Assembly (NCBI RefSeq): GCF_005876855.1 | Contig: NZ_QLAE01000018.1 | Location: 1 to 64,000, forward strand | Source of the DNA: Stutzerimonas nosocomialis | GTDB taxonomy: Bacteria > Pseudomonadota > Gammaproteobacteria > Pseudomonadales > Pseudomonadaceae | DNA length: 64,000 nt | Reading direction: 5' to 3' | Shown here: piece after piece, positions 1 to 10,589 of the stretch | Position numbering within the stretch: position 1 is the first letter of the stretch | Layout: each line of letters opens with the position of its first letter | Program-made: the position numbers and the translations under genes | Notes under the pieces: model-generated | What the model was told of the DNA's origin: nothing | Database searches by the model: none | The model's input: only the letters and a program-made list of their open reading frames with translations

Positions 1-1
1 A

Positions 2-694
2 GGCTCCATCGCGGTCAAGGTAGCCGATGACAACAAGGCTGCCGTGATCATCGAAGTCAACTCCCAGACCGACTTCCTGGCCCTGCAGGATGACTTCAAG
101 GCGTTCGTCGCCGACAGCCTGGACAAGGCTTTCGCCCAGCAGCTGACCGAAGCCGCTCCGCTGATCGCGGCGCAGGAGCCGGCACGTGAGGCGCTGGTCG
201 CCAAGTGCGGCGAGAACGTCAACATCCGTCGCCTGACCCGCGTGGAAGGCGATGTCGTTGGTGCCTACCTGCACGGTCACCGTATTGGCGTGCTGGTCGT
301 GCTCAAGGGCGGCGATGCCGACCTGGCCAAGGAAATCGCGATGCACGTTGCCGCGAGCAACCCGCAGTTCCTCAACCCGTCCGAGGTTTCCGAGGAAGCC
401 ATCGAGCGCGAGAAGGGCGTCTTCCTGGCACTGAACGAAGACAAGATCAAGGGCAAGCCGGCAGAGATCGTCGAGAAGATGGTCGGTGGCCGCATCCAGA
501 AGTTCCTGGCCGAAGCCAGCCTGGTCGAGCAGCCTTTCGTCAAGGATCCGGAAGTCAAGGTCGGTGACCTGGCGAAGAAGGCCGGTGCCGAAATCGTTTC
601 CTTCGTTCGTTACGAAGTGGGCGAGGGCATCGAGCGCGCCGAAGTCGACTTCGCTGCAGAAGTGGCTGCCCAGGTAGCGGCTATCAAGCAGTAA
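2..694 (+). CDS. tsf: Elongation factor Ts, 5' end outside window
   Basis: Elongation factor Ts is the cytoplasmic nucleotide-exchange factor that releases GDP from EF-Tu. The reading frame is already open at base 2, so the N-terminal UBA-like domain (about 59 residues by comparison with Pseudomonas Tsf) lies upstream of the window. The visible 230 residues include the conserved EVNSQTDFLA stretch early on and the paired core subdomains with HGHRIGV and AMHVAASNPQ. The frame ends at TAA and is followed directly by a hairpin with a T-run. Its upstream partner is normally rpsB. Identification is near certain. Confidence 0.97.
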   Translation, partial: GSIAVKVADDNKAAVIIEVNSQTDFLALQDDFKAFVADSLDKAFAQQLTEAAPLIAAQEPAREALVAKCGENVNIRRLTRVEGDVVGAYLHGHRIGVLVVLKGGDADLAKEIAMHVAASNPQFLNPSEVSEEAIEREKGVFLALNEDKIKGKPAEIVEKMVGGRIQKFLAEASLVEQPFVKDPEVKVGDLAKKAGAEIVSFVRYEVGEGIERAEVDFAAEVAAQVAAIKQ

Positions 695-710
695 GGCGTG
701 TTGCTGTAAT

Positions 711-748
711 AAAAGAGGCTGCCCGCTCACGCGCGCGGCCTCTTTTTC
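711..748 (+). terminator. Intrinsic terminator after tsf
   Basis: The arms AAAAGAGGC (711-719) and GCCTCTTTTT (738-747) pair around a GC-rich loop and end in a T-run. The site lies 17 bases after the tsf stop and separates tsf from pyrH. Confidence 0.85.
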
Positions 749-879
749 AAATGGGTGCAAGGCTTTGTTTTTAGCGCCTCTTTTCACTGGCGTTGTGGCA
801 CCAATGCTACTTCGTGCTGTCACACCGCAGATATTTTGCTTCAGCCTTCTTACATCGAACGCCGCAGGAGAGACTCGCA

Positions 880-1623
880 ATGGCTCAGCAGGTGAGTGGA
901 CGCAAACCTCGCTATAAAAGGATTCTGCTCAAGTTAAGCGGCGAAGCCCTAATGGGGTCCGAAGATTTCGGCATCGATCCGAAGGTGCTGGATCGCATGG
1001 CGCTGGAAGTCGGTCAGCTGGTTGGAATCGGCGTCCAGGTCGGTCTGGTCATTGGCGGCGGCAACCTGTTCCGTGGCGCGGCGCTGTCGGCGGCGGGCAT
1101 GGATCGGGTCACCGGGGACCACATGGGCATGCTGGCCACCGTGATGAACGCCCTGGCCATGCGCGACGCGCTCGAGCGCTCCAACATTCCGGCACTGGTG
1201 ATGTCCGCCATTTCGATGGTCGGCGTGACCGATCACTACGATCGCCGCAAGGCCATGCGCCACCTCAATACCGGCGAAGTGGTGATCTTCTCCGCGGGCA
1301 CCGGTAACCCCTTCTTCACAACCGACTCGGCAGCGTGCCTGCGTGCCATCGAAATTCACGCCGACGTGGTGCTCAAGGCCACCAAGGTCGACGGCGTCTA
1401 TACGGCCGACCCGTTCAAGGACCCGAATGCGGAGAAATTCGATCGTCTGACCTATGATGGCGTGCTCGATCGCAAGCTTGGCGTAATGGATCTGACGGCC
1501 ATCTGTCTGTGCCGCGACCACAACATGCCGCTGCGAGTCTTCAACATGAACAAACCCGGCGCCCTGCTGAACATCGTGCTCGGTGGCGCCGAAGGAACAC
1601 TGATCGAGGAGTCGAACGAATGA
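880..1623 (+). CDS. pyrH: UMP kinase
   Basis: UMP kinase phosphorylates UMP to UDP with ATP; it is a cytoplasmic hexamer of the amino-acid-kinase fold. The N-terminus shows [14 protein letters not shown] followed by the glycine-rich GGGNLFRG loop, both typical of PyrH. The ATG at 880 was chosen because it has an AGGAGAG ribosome site (about 866-872) and gives 247 residues, the usual family length. An ATG at 793 in the same frame would add 29 residues with no homology. The stop overlaps the frr start (ATGA), so the two are probably translationally coupled. Confidence 0.97.
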   Translation: MAQQVSGRKPRYKRILLKLSGEALMGSEDFGIDPKVLDRMALEVGQLVGIGVQVGLVIGGGNLFRGAALSAAGMDRVTGDHMGMLATVMNALAMRDALERSNIPALVMSAISMVGVTDHYDRRKAMRHLNTGEVVIFSAGTGNPFFTTDSAACLRAIEIHADVVLKATKVDGVYTADPFKDPNAEKFDRLTYDGVLDRKLGVMDLTAICLCRDHNMPLRVFNMNKPGALLNIVLGGAEGTLIEESNE

Positions 1624-2177
1624 TCAACGAGATCAAGAAGGACGCGCAGGAGCGCATGCAGAAGAGCCTGGAGTCCCTTGGCCACGCTTTCGCCAAGATC
1701 CGCACCGGCCGGGCGCACCCCAGCATTCTCGACAGCATCACGGTGTCCTATTACGGCAGCGACACGCCGCTGCGCCAGGTCGCCAACGTGACCGTCGAGG
1801 ACTCCCGCACCCTCGCACTGAGCGTGTTCGACAAGAGCATGATCCAGGCCGTCGAGAAGGCCATCATGACCTCCGACCTGGGCCTGAACCCGGCCACCGC
1901 CGGTACCACCATCCGTGTGCCGATGCCGGCTCTGACCGAGGAAACCCGCAAGGGCTTTTCCAAGCAGGCACGTGGCGAGGCGGAAAATGCCCGGGTCGCC
2001 ATACGCAACATCCGCCGCGACGCCCTGGCGCAGCTCAAGGATCTGGTCAAGGAAAAGGAAATCAGCGAAGACGAGGAGCGTCGTGCACAGGATGACGTGC
2101 AAAAGCTGACCGACAAGTTCGTCGCCGAAGTCGAGAAGCTGCTCGAGGCCAAGGAAGCCGATCTGATGGCCGTATAA
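1620..2177 (+). CDS. frr: Ribosome recycling factor
   Basis: Ribosome recycling factor splits post-termination ribosomes together with EF-G. The 185-residue length matches the family. The N-terminus [13 protein letters not shown] and the later RTGRAHPS match the two-domain, tRNA-shaped RRF fold. The start overlaps the pyrH stop by four bases. About 140 bases separate it from uppS, and I see no strong terminator there. Confidence 0.97.
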   Translation: MINEIKKDAQERMQKSLESLGHAFAKIRTGRAHPSILDSITVSYYGSDTPLRQVANVTVEDSRTLALSVFDKSMIQAVEKAIMTSDLGLNPATAGTTIRVPMPALTEETRKGFSKQARGEAENARVAIRNIRRDALAQLKDLVKEKEISEDEERRAQDDVQKLTDKFVAEVEKLLEAKEADLMAV

Positions 2178-2319
2178 GGCCTCGTTCGGCTATCGTCTGA
2201 TGCAGGGTGCTGTCTCGGCTCCATCGAGCGGCATCCGTCCCGCATCGGGCTGCGTGATGCGCAGGTCTAGCTTCATCCTTTATCGTTCGCCGCGCTTATA
2301 GCGCAAGTAGAGTCGTTTC

Positions 2320-3081
2320 ATGGAAAAGGTCAGGCAGATTGCCGGGCGGAGCGTTCCTCGCCATGTTGCAATCATCATGGATGGCAACAACCGCTGGGCT
2401 AAAAGGCGTTTGCTGCCGGGAGTGGCTGGCCACAAGGCCGGGGTCGACGCGGTAAGGGCGGTGATCGAGGTATGCGCCAAGGCGGGTGTCGAGGTGCTGA
2501 CGCTGTTCGCCTTCTCCAGTGAGAACTGGCAGCGGCCGGCCGAAGAGGTCGGGGCGCTGATGGAGCTGTTCCTGTCGGCGTTGCGCCGTGAGGCGAGGAA
2601 ACTCAACGAGAACGGCATCAGCCTGAAGATCATCGGCGACCGCTCGCGGTTCCATCCCGAACTGCAGGCCGCGATGGCGCAGGCCGAAGCCATGACCGCC
2701 GGTCCCAATCGCTTCATCCTGCAGGTGGCGGCCAACTACGGCGGCCAGTGGGATATCGTGCAGGCCGCGCAGCAACTGGCGCGCGAGGCGCAGTCCGGGC
2801 GCCTGAATCCCGACGAGATCACGCCCGCGCTGTTCCAGGGGTATCTGGCCACCGAGAACGGCCCGCTTCCTGATCTGTGCATACGCACCGGCGGCGAGCG
2901 CCGCATCAGTAACTTCCTGCTGTGGCAGATCGCCTACGCGGAACTCTATTTTTCGGACCTTTACTGGCCCGATTTCAAACACGAGGCGATGCGTCAGGCG
3001 CTGGCGGACTACGCCACGCGACAGCGTCGCTTTGGCAAGACCTGCGAGCAGGTCGAAAGAGAGGCTGGGGCCGAATGCTGA
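2320..3081 (+). CDS. uppS: Undecaprenyl pyrophosphate synthase
   Basis: UppS (cis-prenyltransferase) adds eight isopentenyl units to farnesyl diphosphate, making the C55 carrier for peptidoglycan and O-antigen. The family signature HVAIIMDGNNRWA is present, with the catalytic Asp at residue 21. The C-terminal RTGGERRISNFLLWQ motif, which binds isopentenyl diphosphate, is intact. At 253 residues it has normal length. The last seven bases overlap the start of cdsA. Confidence 0.97.
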   Translation: MEKVRQIAGRSVPRHVAIIMDGNNRWAKRRLLPGVAGHKAGVDAVRAVIEVCAKAGVEVLTLFAFSSENWQRPAEEVGALMELFLSALRREARKLNENGISLKIIGDRSRFHPELQAAMAQAEAMTAGPNRFILQVAANYGGQWDIVQAAQQLAREAQSGRLNPDEITPALFQGYLATENGPLPDLCIRTGGERRISNFLLWQIAYAELYFSDLYWPDFKHEAMRQALADYATRQRRFGKTCEQVEREAGAEC

Positions 3082-3890
3082 AACAGAGAATCATCACCGC
3101 ACTGATCCTGCTCCCCGTTGCGCTGATCGGTTTCTTTCTGCTCCATGGTGTCGCTTTCGCACTCTTCATCGGCCTGGTGGTGACGCTGGGCGCCTGGGAG
3201 TGGGCGAGGCTGGCCGGCTACGAGAGCCAGGCGGTACGGGTGGGCTATGCCCTTGCGGTGGCGATCCTGCTGGTGCTGGCCTACCGGGCGCCGGGTATCG
3301 CGCCCTGGCTGTTGTGGGCCGGCGTGCTGTGGTGGCTGGCGGCGACCGGCCTGGTCCTGACCTATCCCCGGAGCACTGGCCTGTGGGGTGGCGCGCCGGG
3401 CAGTCTGTTGATCGGTCTGCTGATCCTGCTGCCGGCCTGGCAGGCACTGGTCGTGCTCAAGCAGTGGCCGCTGGGCAACTGGCTGATCGTGGCGGTGATG
3501 GTGCTCGTCTGGGCAGCGGATATCGGCGCCTATTTCTGCGGGCGCGCGCTGGGCAAGCGCAAGCTGGCTCCGCTGGTGAGTCCCGGTAAGAGCTGGGAAG
3601 GGCTGTTCGGTGGCCTGGCGACCAGTCTCGTGATCACCGCAGGCGTCGGGCTCTATCGCGGCTGGGACGGCCAGGCCATGATCCTGGCCCTGGTCGGGGC
3701 TGCGCTGGTCGTGCTGATCTCGGTGGTGGGCGATCTCACCGAAAGCATGTTCAAGCGCAAATCGGGTATCAAGGACAGCAGCCAGCTGCTGCCCGGTCAT
3801 GGCGGTGTGATGGATCGCATCGACAGCCTGACCGCCGCGATTCCGGTGTTCGTCGTGCTGCTCTGGCTCGCCCGCTGGGGTGCCTGGTGA
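3075..3890 (+). CDS. cdsA: Phosphatidate cytidylyltransferase
   Basis: CdsA makes CDP-diacylglycerol from phosphatidic acid and CTP at the inner membrane, the precursor of all phospholipids. The protein has 271 residues and is mostly hydrophobic helices. Near the C-terminus is the diagnostic CDS signature [20 protein letters not shown], followed by VMDR. The ATG at 3075 (ATGCTGA overlap with uppS) gives the usual length. The stop overlaps the GTG of dxr. Confidence 0.96.
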   Translation: MLKQRIITALILLPVALIGFFLLHGVAFALFIGLVVTLGAWEWARLAGYESQAVRVGYALAVAILLVLAYRAPGIAPWLLWAGVLWWLAATGLVLTYPRSTGLWGGAPGSLLIGLLILLPAWQALVVLKQWPLGNWLIVAVMVLVWAADIGAYFCGRALGKRKLAPLVSPGKSWEGLFGGLATSLVITAGVGLYRGWDGQAMILALVGAALVVLISVVGDLTESMFKRKSGIKDSSQLLPGHGGVMDRIDSLTAAIPVFVVLLWLARWGAW

Positions 3891-5077
3891 GTCAGCCGAT
3901 GAAGATCACCGTGCTCGGGGCCACCGGCTCCATCGGGCTCAGCACGCTGGACGTGGTTGCCCGTCATCCGGATCGCTATGAAGTCTTCGCGCTCACGGCG
4001 TTTTCCCGCATCGACGAGCTGCGTGCGCTGTGCCTCATCCATCGGCCGTGCTACGCGGTGGTCGCCGAGGAGGCGAGTGCGCGCTGCCTGCAGCAGGACC
4101 TGCAGCAGGCGGGTCTGGATACCCGCGTCCTGGTGGGCGAGGGCGGGCTGTGCGAGGTGGCGGCCCATCCGGAGGTCGATACCGTCATGGCCGCCATCGT
4201 CGGGGCTGCCGGGTTGCGGCCCACCTTGGCGGCGGTGAAAGCGGACAAGCGCGTGCTGCTGGCCAACAAGGAAGCCCTGGTGATGTCCGGGGCGCTCTTC
4301 ATGCAGGCGCTGCGCGAGAGCGACGCCCTGCTGTTGCCGATCGACAGCGAGCACAATGCGATCTTCCAGTGCCTGCCGGCCGACTATGGCCGCGGGCTGG
4401 CTGCCGTCGGCGTTCGTCGGGTCCTGCTGACCGCCTCCGGCGGTCCGTTCCGCGAGATGGCGGTCGACCAGTTGCACGACGTATCGCCGGAGCAGGCCTG
4501 TGCTCATCCGAACTGGTCGATGGGCCGAAAGATCTCGGTCGATTCGGCCAGCATGATGAACAAGGGGCTCGAGCTCATCGAGGCCTGCTGGCTGTTCGAC
4601 GCCAGGCCCGAGCAGGTCGAGGTGGTGATCCACCCGCAGAGCGTCATCCATTCGATGGTCGACTACATCGACGGGTCGGTGCTCGCCCAGCTCGGCAATC
4701 CCGACATGCGCACGCCCATCGCCCATGCGCTGGCCTGGCCCGAGCGCATTCACTCCGACGTTTCTCCCCTCGACCTGCTGCGTATCGGTCGTCTGGACTT
4801 CCAGGCGCCCGACGAGCAGCGCTTTCCCTGTCTGCGCCTGGCTCGCCTGGCGGCCCAGGCCTGCGGTACCGCGCCGGCCATGCTCAATGCGGCGAACGAA
4901 GTGGCGGTCGATGCGTTTCTGTCGGGACGCATCCGTTTCACCGAGATCGCGAGTATCATCGACGACGTCCTCGGCCGCGAGGCCAGCGTGCCGGCGGCAT
5001 GCCTGGAGGATGTGCTGGCTGCCGACGCGCAGGCGCGCGTGCTGGCTGGCCAATGGCTGAGTCGCTACGGGCAATAG
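3887..5077 (+). CDS. dxr: 1-deoxy-D-xylulose-5-phosphate reductoisomerase
   Basis: Dxr (IspC) converts DXP to 2-C-methyl-D-erythritol 4-phosphate with NADPH, the committed step of the MEP isoprenoid pathway. The NADPH-binding [16 protein letters not shown] is at the N-terminus, and the metal-binding Asp and Glu occur in [14 protein letters not shown] start at 3887 overlapping the cdsA stop (GTGA) gives 396 residues. An ATG four codons downstream (3899) is the alternative. ispD and ispF of the same pathway are elsewhere in this window. Confidence 0.96.
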   Translation: MSQPMKITVLGATGSIGLSTLDVVARHPDRYEVFALTAFSRIDELRALCLIHRPCYAVVAEEASARCLQQDLQQAGLDTRVLVGEGGLCEVAAHPEVDTVMAAIVGAAGLRPTLAAVKADKRVLLANKEALVMSGALFMQALRESDALLLPIDSEHNAIFQCLPADYGRGLAAVGVRRVLLTASGGPFREMAVDQLHDVSPEQACAHPNWSMGRKISVDSASMMNKGLELIEACWLFDARPEQVEVVIHPQSVIHSMVDYIDGSVLAQLGNPDMRTPIAHALAWPERIHSDVSPLDLLRIGRLDFQAPDEQRFPCLRLARLAAQACGTAPAMLNAANEVAVDAFLSGRIRFTEIASIIDDVLGREASVPAACLEDVLAADAQARVLAGQWLSRYGQ

Positions 5078-5090
5078 CCCAGAGGAATCC

Positions 5091-6443
5091 ATGAGCGCGC
5101 TTTACATGATCATCGGCACCCTGGTTGCGCTGGGGGTGCTGGTCACGTTTCACGAGTACGGGCATTTCTGGGTGGCGCGCCGTTGTGGCGTCAAGGTGCT
5201 GCGCTTCTCGGTGGGCTTCGGCACGCCGCTGGTTCGCTGGCATGACCGCCATGGCACCGAATTCGTGATCGCCGCGATTCCGCTGGGTGGCTACGTCAAG
5301 ATGCTCGACGAGCGCGAGGCCCCGGTGGCCGAGCACCAGCTGGACCAAGCGTTCAACCGCAAGCCGGTGCGCCAACGCTTCGCCATCGTCTCGGCCGGTC
5401 CCCTGGCCAACTTCATCCTCGCCTTGCTGTTCTTCTGGCTGGTTGCGATGCTCGGCAGCCAGCAGGTCAGGCCGGTGATCGGCGCCGTCGAGCCGGAGAG
5501 CCTGGCCGAGCGGGCCGGTCTGATGGTCGGCCAGGAAATCGTCTCCATCAATAACCAGGAGACCTCCGGCTGGGCCGCGGTGAACCTGCAGCTCGTGCGC
5601 CGCCTCGGAGAAAGCGGCACGCTCGAGCTTTCCGTGCGCGATGCCGGCAGCGATCATCCGATCACGCGGCAGATCGAGCTGCGCGAATGGCTCAAGGGCG
5701 TCGAGGAGCCGGATCCCATCGCGTCGCTCGGTATCCGGCCGTGGCGGCCGCAGGTCGCGCCGCTCATTTCACAGCTCGATCCCGACGGGCCGGCGCAGGC
5801 GTCCGGTATTCGCATCGGCGATCGCCTGCTCAGCCTCGACGGACAGCCGCTGGACGACTGGCAGCAGGTCATCGATTCGGTGAAGACCCTGGCGGGTGCG
5901 CGCGTCTCCTTCGAGATCGAGCGTGACGGTCAGCGCCTGGCGGTGCCGGTGACGCTGGCCGAACGCGGCGAGGGCGAAGCGCGTCGCGGGTACCTGGGGG
6001 CGGGCGTCGAAGGCGGCGAATGGCCGGCCGACATGCTGCGCGAAGTGAGCTATGGCCCGCTGGAAGCGGTGGTCGAAGGGGCCAAGCGGACCTGGACGAT
6101 GAGCGTCCTGACGCTCGACTCGCTGCGTAAAATGCTGTTCGGCGAGCTCTCGGTAAAAAACTTGAGCGGTCCGATAACCATTGCTAAAGTGGCGGGCGCT
6201 TCTGCCCAGTCAGGGTTCGGGGACTTCCTGAATTTCCTTGCCTATCTGAGTATTAGCTTGGGCGTGCTCAATCTATTGCCTATCCCGGTCCTCGATGGAG
6301 GGCACCTGCTTTTTTATCTGATCGAGTGGGTACGCGGGCGGCCTCTATCGGATCGGGTGCAGGGCTGGGGCGTGCAGATCGGTATCAGCCTCGTGATCGG
6401 GGTGATGCTGTTGGCCCTGGTCAACGACATCGGTCGACTGTGA
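5091..6443 (+). CDS. rseP: Site-2 zinc protease RseP (MucP)
   Basis: RseP is the inner-membrane metalloprotease that cleaves anti-sigma factor (MucA/RseA) within the membrane to release the envelope-stress sigma factor. The zinc motif HEYGH is at residues 21-25 in the first membrane helix, and the C-terminal LDGG motif (PVLDGGHLLFY) completes the site. Two PDZ-like segments lie between them. The 450-residue length is normal. It stands immediately before bamA, as is usual in Gammaproteobacteria. Confidence 0.96.
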   Translation: MSALYMIIGTLVALGVLVTFHEYGHFWVARRCGVKVLRFSVGFGTPLVRWHDRHGTEFVIAAIPLGGYVKMLDEREAPVAEHQLDQAFNRKPVRQRFAIVSAGPLANFILALLFFWLVAMLGSQQVRPVIGAVEPESLAERAGLMVGQEIVSINNQETSGWAAVNLQLVRRLGESGTLELSVRDAGSDHPITRQIELREWLKGVEEPDPIASLGIRPWRPQVAPLISQLDPDGPAQASGIRIGDRLLSLDGQPLDDWQQVIDSVKTLAGARVSFEIERDGQRLAVPVTLAERGEGEARRGYLGAGVEGGEWPADMLREVSYGPLEAVVEGAKRTWTMSVLTLDSLRKMLFGELSVKNLSGPITIAKVAGASAQSGFGDFLNFLAYLSISLGVLNLLPIPVLDGGHLLFYLIEWVRGRPLSDRVQGWGVQIGISLVIGVMLLALVNDIGRL

Positions 6444-6511
6444 CGCCAGGCACCGTAATGCCGCGCTCGTGCGCCGGCTCTCTATCAGGTCTCTGAACAA
6501 GAAAGGACTTC

Positions 6512-8875
6512 ATGAAACGTCTGCTGCTACCTGCGGTGATTTCCGCATTGATGATCGCCGAAGTTCACGCTCAGTCTTTCACCATCTCCGATATCCGAGT
6601 CAACGGCCTGCAGCGGGTCTCGGCCGGTAGCGTGTTCGGCGCCCTGCCGCTCAACGTGGGCGATGCCGCAGACGACCGGCGCCTCGTGGAGGCGACCCGG
6701 GCACTGTTCAAGACCGGTTTCTTCCAGGACATCCAGCTCGGCCGCGACGGCAACGTGCTGGTCATCACCGTCGTTGAACGCCCTTCGATCTCGGGTATCG
6801 AGATCGAAGGGAACAAGGCGATCAAGACCGAAGACCTGATGAACGGACTGCAGCAGTCCGGTCTTGCCGAGGGCGAGATTTTCCAGCAGGCCACGCTCGA
6901 GGGCGTGCGCAACGAGTTGCAGCGCCAGTACGTGGCGCAGGGCCGTTACTCGGCAGGCATCGAGACGGAAGTCGTTCCGCAGCCCCGCAACCGCGTGGCG
7001 CTGAAAATCAAGATCAACGAAGGCACGGTCGCGGCGATCAAGCACATCAACGTCGTCGGAAACACGGTTTTCCCCGACGAGGACCTGACCGACCTGTTCG
7101 AGCTCAAGACCAGCAACTGGCTCTCCTTCTTCCGTAACGACGACAAGTACGCTCGCGAGAAGCTTTCGGGTGACCTGGAGCGCCTGCGCTCCTACTACCT
7201 GGACCGCGGCTACATCAACATGGACATCACCTCGACCCAGGTGTCCATCACGCCGGACAAGAAAGACGTCTACATCACCGTGAACATCGCCGAAGGCGAG
7301 CGTTACACCGTGCGCGACGTGCGCCTGAGCGGCGACCTCAAGGTTCCCCAGGAGGAAGTCGAGGCGCTGCTGCTGGTGAAGAAGGGTCAGGTCTTCTCGC
7401 GCAAGGTGATGACCACCAGTTCCGAACTCATTTCCCGTCGCCTGGGTAACGAGGGCTACACCTTCGCCAACGTCAACGGCATTCCCGAGGCGCACGACGA
7501 AGACAACACGGTGTCGATTACCTTCGCCGTCGATCCGGGCAACCGGGCCTATGTGAACCGCATCAATTTCCGTGGCAACACCAAGACCGAGGACGAGGTG
7601 CTGCGCCGCGAGATGCGCCAGATGGAAGGCGGTTGGGCTTCGACCTATCTGATCGATCAGTCCAAGACCCGTCTCGAGCGCCTGGGCTTCTTCAGGGAGG
7701 TCAACGTCGAGACGCCGCAGGTGCCCGGCACCGACGATCAGATCGACGTGAACTACAGCGTCGAGGAACAGCCGTCGGGTTCGATCATGGCGAGCATCGG
7801 TTTCGCCCAGAACGCCGGCCTGATTCTCGGGGGCTCGATCAGCCAGAACAACTTCCTGGGCACCGGCAACCGGGTGAGCCTGGGTCTGACCCGCAGCGAA
7901 TACCAGTCGCGCTACAACTTCGGCTTCGTCGATCCCTACTGGACCGAAGATGGCGTCAGCCTGGGCTACAACGCCTTCTACCGGACGACCGACTACGACG
8001 AGCTGGACTACAACATCTCCAGCTATGCGGTCGACAGCCTCGGCGCCGGCGTCAACATCGGCTATCCGATCAGCGAAACCTCGCGCCTGACGTTCGGCCT
8101 GACCGTGCAGCAGGACGAGATCGATACCGGCCTCTATACCGTCGACGAGATTTTCGACTTCCTCGACCAGGAAGGGGACAAGTTCCTCAACTTCCGCGGC
8201 TCGATCGGCTGGTCGGAATCCACCCTGAACCGTGGCACGCTGGCGACCCGCGGTCATTCGCAGAGCCTGGTGCTCGAAAGCACCATTCCGGGAAGCGACC
8301 TGTCGTTCTACAAGCTCGACTACAACGGCCAGCTGTTCGTGCCGTTGACCGATTCCTACACGCTGCGCATGCACACGCAGCTGGGTTATGCCGACAGCTT
8401 CGGCTCGACCTCGCGCCTGCCGTTCTACGAGAACTACTTCGCTGGTGGTTTCAACTCGGTACGAGGCTTCAAGGACAGCACGCTTGGTCCGCGCAGCACG
8501 CCAAGCCTTGGTGAAGGGAATGGAGGTCGTCCGGGTACCATCAGAGACCCGGATCAGGATCCGCTGCCGTTCGGCGGCAACGTTCTCATTCAGGGCGGCC
8601 TGGAAGTACTCTTCCCGATGCCCTTCGTCAGGGATCAGCGTTCCCTGCGTACCTCGGTGTTCTGGGATGTCGGTAACGTCTTCGACAGCAACTGCCCGTC
8701 CGGCTCGCCTAGCTGCACCGACATCGATCTTGGCGAAATGGCGAGTTCGGTCGGCGTGGGCCTGACCTGGATCACCGCGCTCGGCCCGCTCAGCTTCAGT
8801 CTGGCCATGCCGGTCGTGAAGCCGGACAACGCCGAGACCCAGGTCTTCCAGTTCTCCCTTGGACAAACCTTTTAA
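6512..8875 (+). CDS. bamA: Outer membrane assembly factor BamA
   Basis: BamA is the essential outer-membrane component that folds and inserts beta-barrel proteins. Residues 1-20 form a signal peptide ending EVHA before QSFTI. About 400 residues of POTRA repeats follow, then a C-terminal 16-strand barrel with the conserved VRGF segment (FNSVRGFKDS). The chain ends in a terminal Phe (GQTF), the barrel insertion signal. At 787 residues it has the expected size. A strong AAGAAAGGA ribosome site precedes the ATG. Confidence 0.97.
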   Translation: MKRLLLPAVISALMIAEVHAQSFTISDIRVNGLQRVSAGSVFGALPLNVGDAADDRRLVEATRALFKTGFFQDIQLGRDGNVLVITVVERPSISGIEIEGNKAIKTEDLMNGLQQSGLAEGEIFQQATLEGVRNELQRQYVAQGRYSAGIETEVVPQPRNRVALKIKINEGTVAAIKHINVVGNTVFPDEDLTDLFELKTSNWLSFFRNDDKYAREKLSGDLERLRSYYLDRGYINMDITSTQVSITPDKKDVYITVNIAEGERYTVRDVRLSGDLKVPQEEVEALLLVKKGQVFSRKVMTTSSELISRRLGNEGYTFANVNGIPEAHDEDNTVSITFAVDPGNRAYVNRINFRGNTKTEDEVLRREMRQMEGGWASTYLIDQSKTRLERLGFFREVNVETPQVPGTDDQIDVNYSVEEQPSGSIMASIGFAQNAGLILGGSISQNNFLGTGNRVSLGLTRSEYQSRYNFGFVDPYWTEDGVSLGYNAFYRTTDYDELDYNISSYAVDSLGAGVNIGYPISETSRLTFGLTVQQDEIDTGLYTVDEIFDFLDQEGDKFLNFRGSIGWSESTLNRGTLATRGHSQSLVLESTIPGSDLSFYKLDYNGQLFVPLTDSYTLRMHTQLGYADSFGSTSRLPFYENYFAGGFNSVRGFKDSTLGPRSTPSLGEGNGGRPGTIRDPDQDPLPFGGNVLIQGGLEVLFPMPFVRDQRSLRTSVFWDVGNVFDSNCPSGSPSCTDIDLGEMASSVGVGLTWITALGPLSFSLAMPVVKPDNAETQVFQFSLGQTF

Positions 8876-8923
8876 CGATCTGCCGCCACGTGGCGAGATC
8901 CACAAGCAGGAGTGGTACATACC

Positions 8924-9427
8924 GTGCGTAAGTTGACCCAAATGATGCTCGTTGCCGCAGCACTGGTAGCGACCCCCGCATTCGCCGAGATGAAGATCGC
9001 GGTGATGAACTATCAGATGGCTCTGCTGGAGTCCGACGCGGCCAAGCGCTATGCGGTTGATGCCGAGAAGAAGTTCGGCCCCCAGCTGACCAAGCTGCAG
9101 ACGCTGGAAACCGATGCGAAGCGCATTCAGGACCGTCTGGTCAAGGATGGCGACAAGATGCAACAGGCCGAGCGTGAGCGCCTGGAGCTCGAATTCAAGC
9201 AGAAGGCCCGTGACTTCCAGTTCCAGTCCAAGGAGCTGAACGAATCCAAGGCCGTCGCCGACCGCGAGATGCTCAAGCAGCTCAAGCCCAAGCTCGATCA
9301 GGCGGTCGAAGAGGTGATCAAGAAGGGTAACTACGACCTGGTGTTCGAGCGCGGCTCGGTGGTGGATGTCAAGCCGCAATACGACATCACCCGCCAGGTC
9401 ATCGAGCGCATGAATCAGCTGCGCTGA
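8924..9427 (+). CDS. skp: Periplasmic chaperone OmpH/Skp
   Basis: Skp is a trimeric periplasmic holdase that keeps outer-membrane proteins soluble on the way to BamA. A signal peptide (about 20 residues, ending PAFA before [10 protein letters not shown]) precedes a long helical, charged coiled-coil body. I chose GTG at 8924 because the protein then begins (M)RKLTQMM like other Pseudomonas OmpH proteins. GTG at 8912 is in frame but overlaps the AGGAG ribosome site at 8908-8912. The predicted length is 167 residues. Confidence 0.93.
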   Translation: MRKLTQMMLVAAALVATPAFAEMKIAVMNYQMALLESDAAKRYAVDAEKKFGPQLTKLQTLETDAKRIQDRLVKDGDKMQQAERERLELEFKQKARDFQFQSKELNESKAVADREMLKQLKPKLDQAVEEVIKKGNYDLVFERGSVVDVKPQYDITRQVIERMNQLR

Positions 9428-9428
9428 C

Positions 9429-10490
9429 ATGACCGGTAACGCTGTCTTTACGCTCGGCGACCTCGCCGAGCGGCTGGGGGCGACCCTGCGCGGCGATGGC
9501 GCGATGCCCATTCGCGGGCTTGCCACGCTGCAGGATGCCGGCGCAGACCAGCTCAGCTTTCTCGCCAACGCTCAATACCGCAAATTCCTGGGCTCGACCC
9601 GGGCCGGCGCCGTGCTGCTCAAGGCGGACGATGCGGCTGCCTATGCGGGCGCTGCGCTTGTCGTGGACAATCCCTACCTGGCCTATGCGCAGGCTTCCCA
9701 TCTGTTCGAAACCCGGCCGCCGGTTGCGCCAGGCGTGCATGCGTCGGCAGTGGTCAGCGCGACGGCCGAGGTCGATCCCTCGGCCAGTCTGGGTGCGTTC
9801 GTGGTGATCGAGGAGGGCGCCTGGATTGGCCCGGACGTCGTGATCGGCGCACATAGCGTCGTGGGCGCTCGCAGCCGCATCGGTGCCGGCGGGCGGCTGG
9901 CGGCCAGGGTCACGCTTTATCACGATGTGGTCATCGGCGAACGTGTGGTCATCCAGTCGGGCGCGGTGATCGGCGGCGAGGGTTTCGGCTTCGCCAAGGA
10001 AGCAGGTGCCTGGCAGAAGATCGCCCAGATCGGCGGCGTACGCATCGGCGACGATGTCGAGATCGGCGCCAACACCACGATCGATCGCGGTGCGCTGTCC
10101 GACACGCTGATCGGCAACGGGGTCAAGCTGGACAACCAGATCATGATCGCGCACAACGTGCAGATCGGCGACAACACCGCCATGGCCGGTTGCTGCGGTA
10201 TTTCCGGCAGCACCAAGATTGGCGCCAACTGCATGATCGCAGGGGGTGTCGGCATGGTCGGCCACATCGAAGTGTGCGACAACGTGTTCGTCACCGGAAT
10301 GACCATGGTCACCCGCTCGATCAGCGAGCCGGGTGCCTATTCATCGGGTACGGCCATGCAGCCCGCCGGCGAATGGAAGAAGAGCGCGGCGCGGATACGT
10401 CAGCTGGACGACATGGCGCGCCGGCTGCAACAACTGGAAAAAGGGCTGGCGGCCGTGACCCCGAGCGGGGATGCTGCTTCTGATGCCTGA
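9429..10490 (+). CDS. lpxD: UDP-3-O-(3-hydroxyacyl)glucosamine N-acyltransferase
   Basis: LpxD performs the third step of lipid A synthesis, transferring a 3-hydroxyacyl chain from ACP to the 2-amino group of the UDP-sugar. The N-terminal domain is followed by a long left-handed beta helix of hexapeptide repeats (many IG, VIG and IGA units). The likely catalytic His is in [11 protein letters not shown], and a C-terminal helical tail ends the 353-residue chain. The start is one base after the skp stop. Confidence 0.96.
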   Translation: MTGNAVFTLGDLAERLGATLRGDGAMPIRGLATLQDAGADQLSFLANAQYRKFLGSTRAGAVLLKADDAAAYAGAALVVDNPYLAYAQASHLFETRPPVAPGVHASAVVSATAEVDPSASLGAFVVIEEGAWIGPDVVIGAHSVVGARSRIGAGGRLAARVTLYHDVVIGERVVIQSGAVIGGEGFGFAKEAGAWQKIAQIGGVRIGDDVEIGANTTIDRGALSDTLIGNGVKLDNQIMIAHNVQIGDNTAMAGCCGISGSTKIGANCMIAGGVGMVGHIEVCDNVFVTGMTMVTRSISEPGAYSSGTAMQPAGEWKKSAARIRQLDDMARRLQQLEKGLAAVTPSGDAASDA

Positions 10491-10589
10491 ACGTCCCCTC
10501 TGACCGACCGTTCGAGCACGCAGCCGATTCGCTGCGAAACGGAACGACGGTCCGGCGGACTCTTACTCAATTACAGGCCTTTCCCTGAC

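Noticed and set aside
6527-9568. Very long open frame on the minus strand opposite bamA and ompH
   Set aside because: High-GC antisense shadow. The protein is low-complexity and has no recognisable domain, whereas the plus strand encodes bamA and skp.
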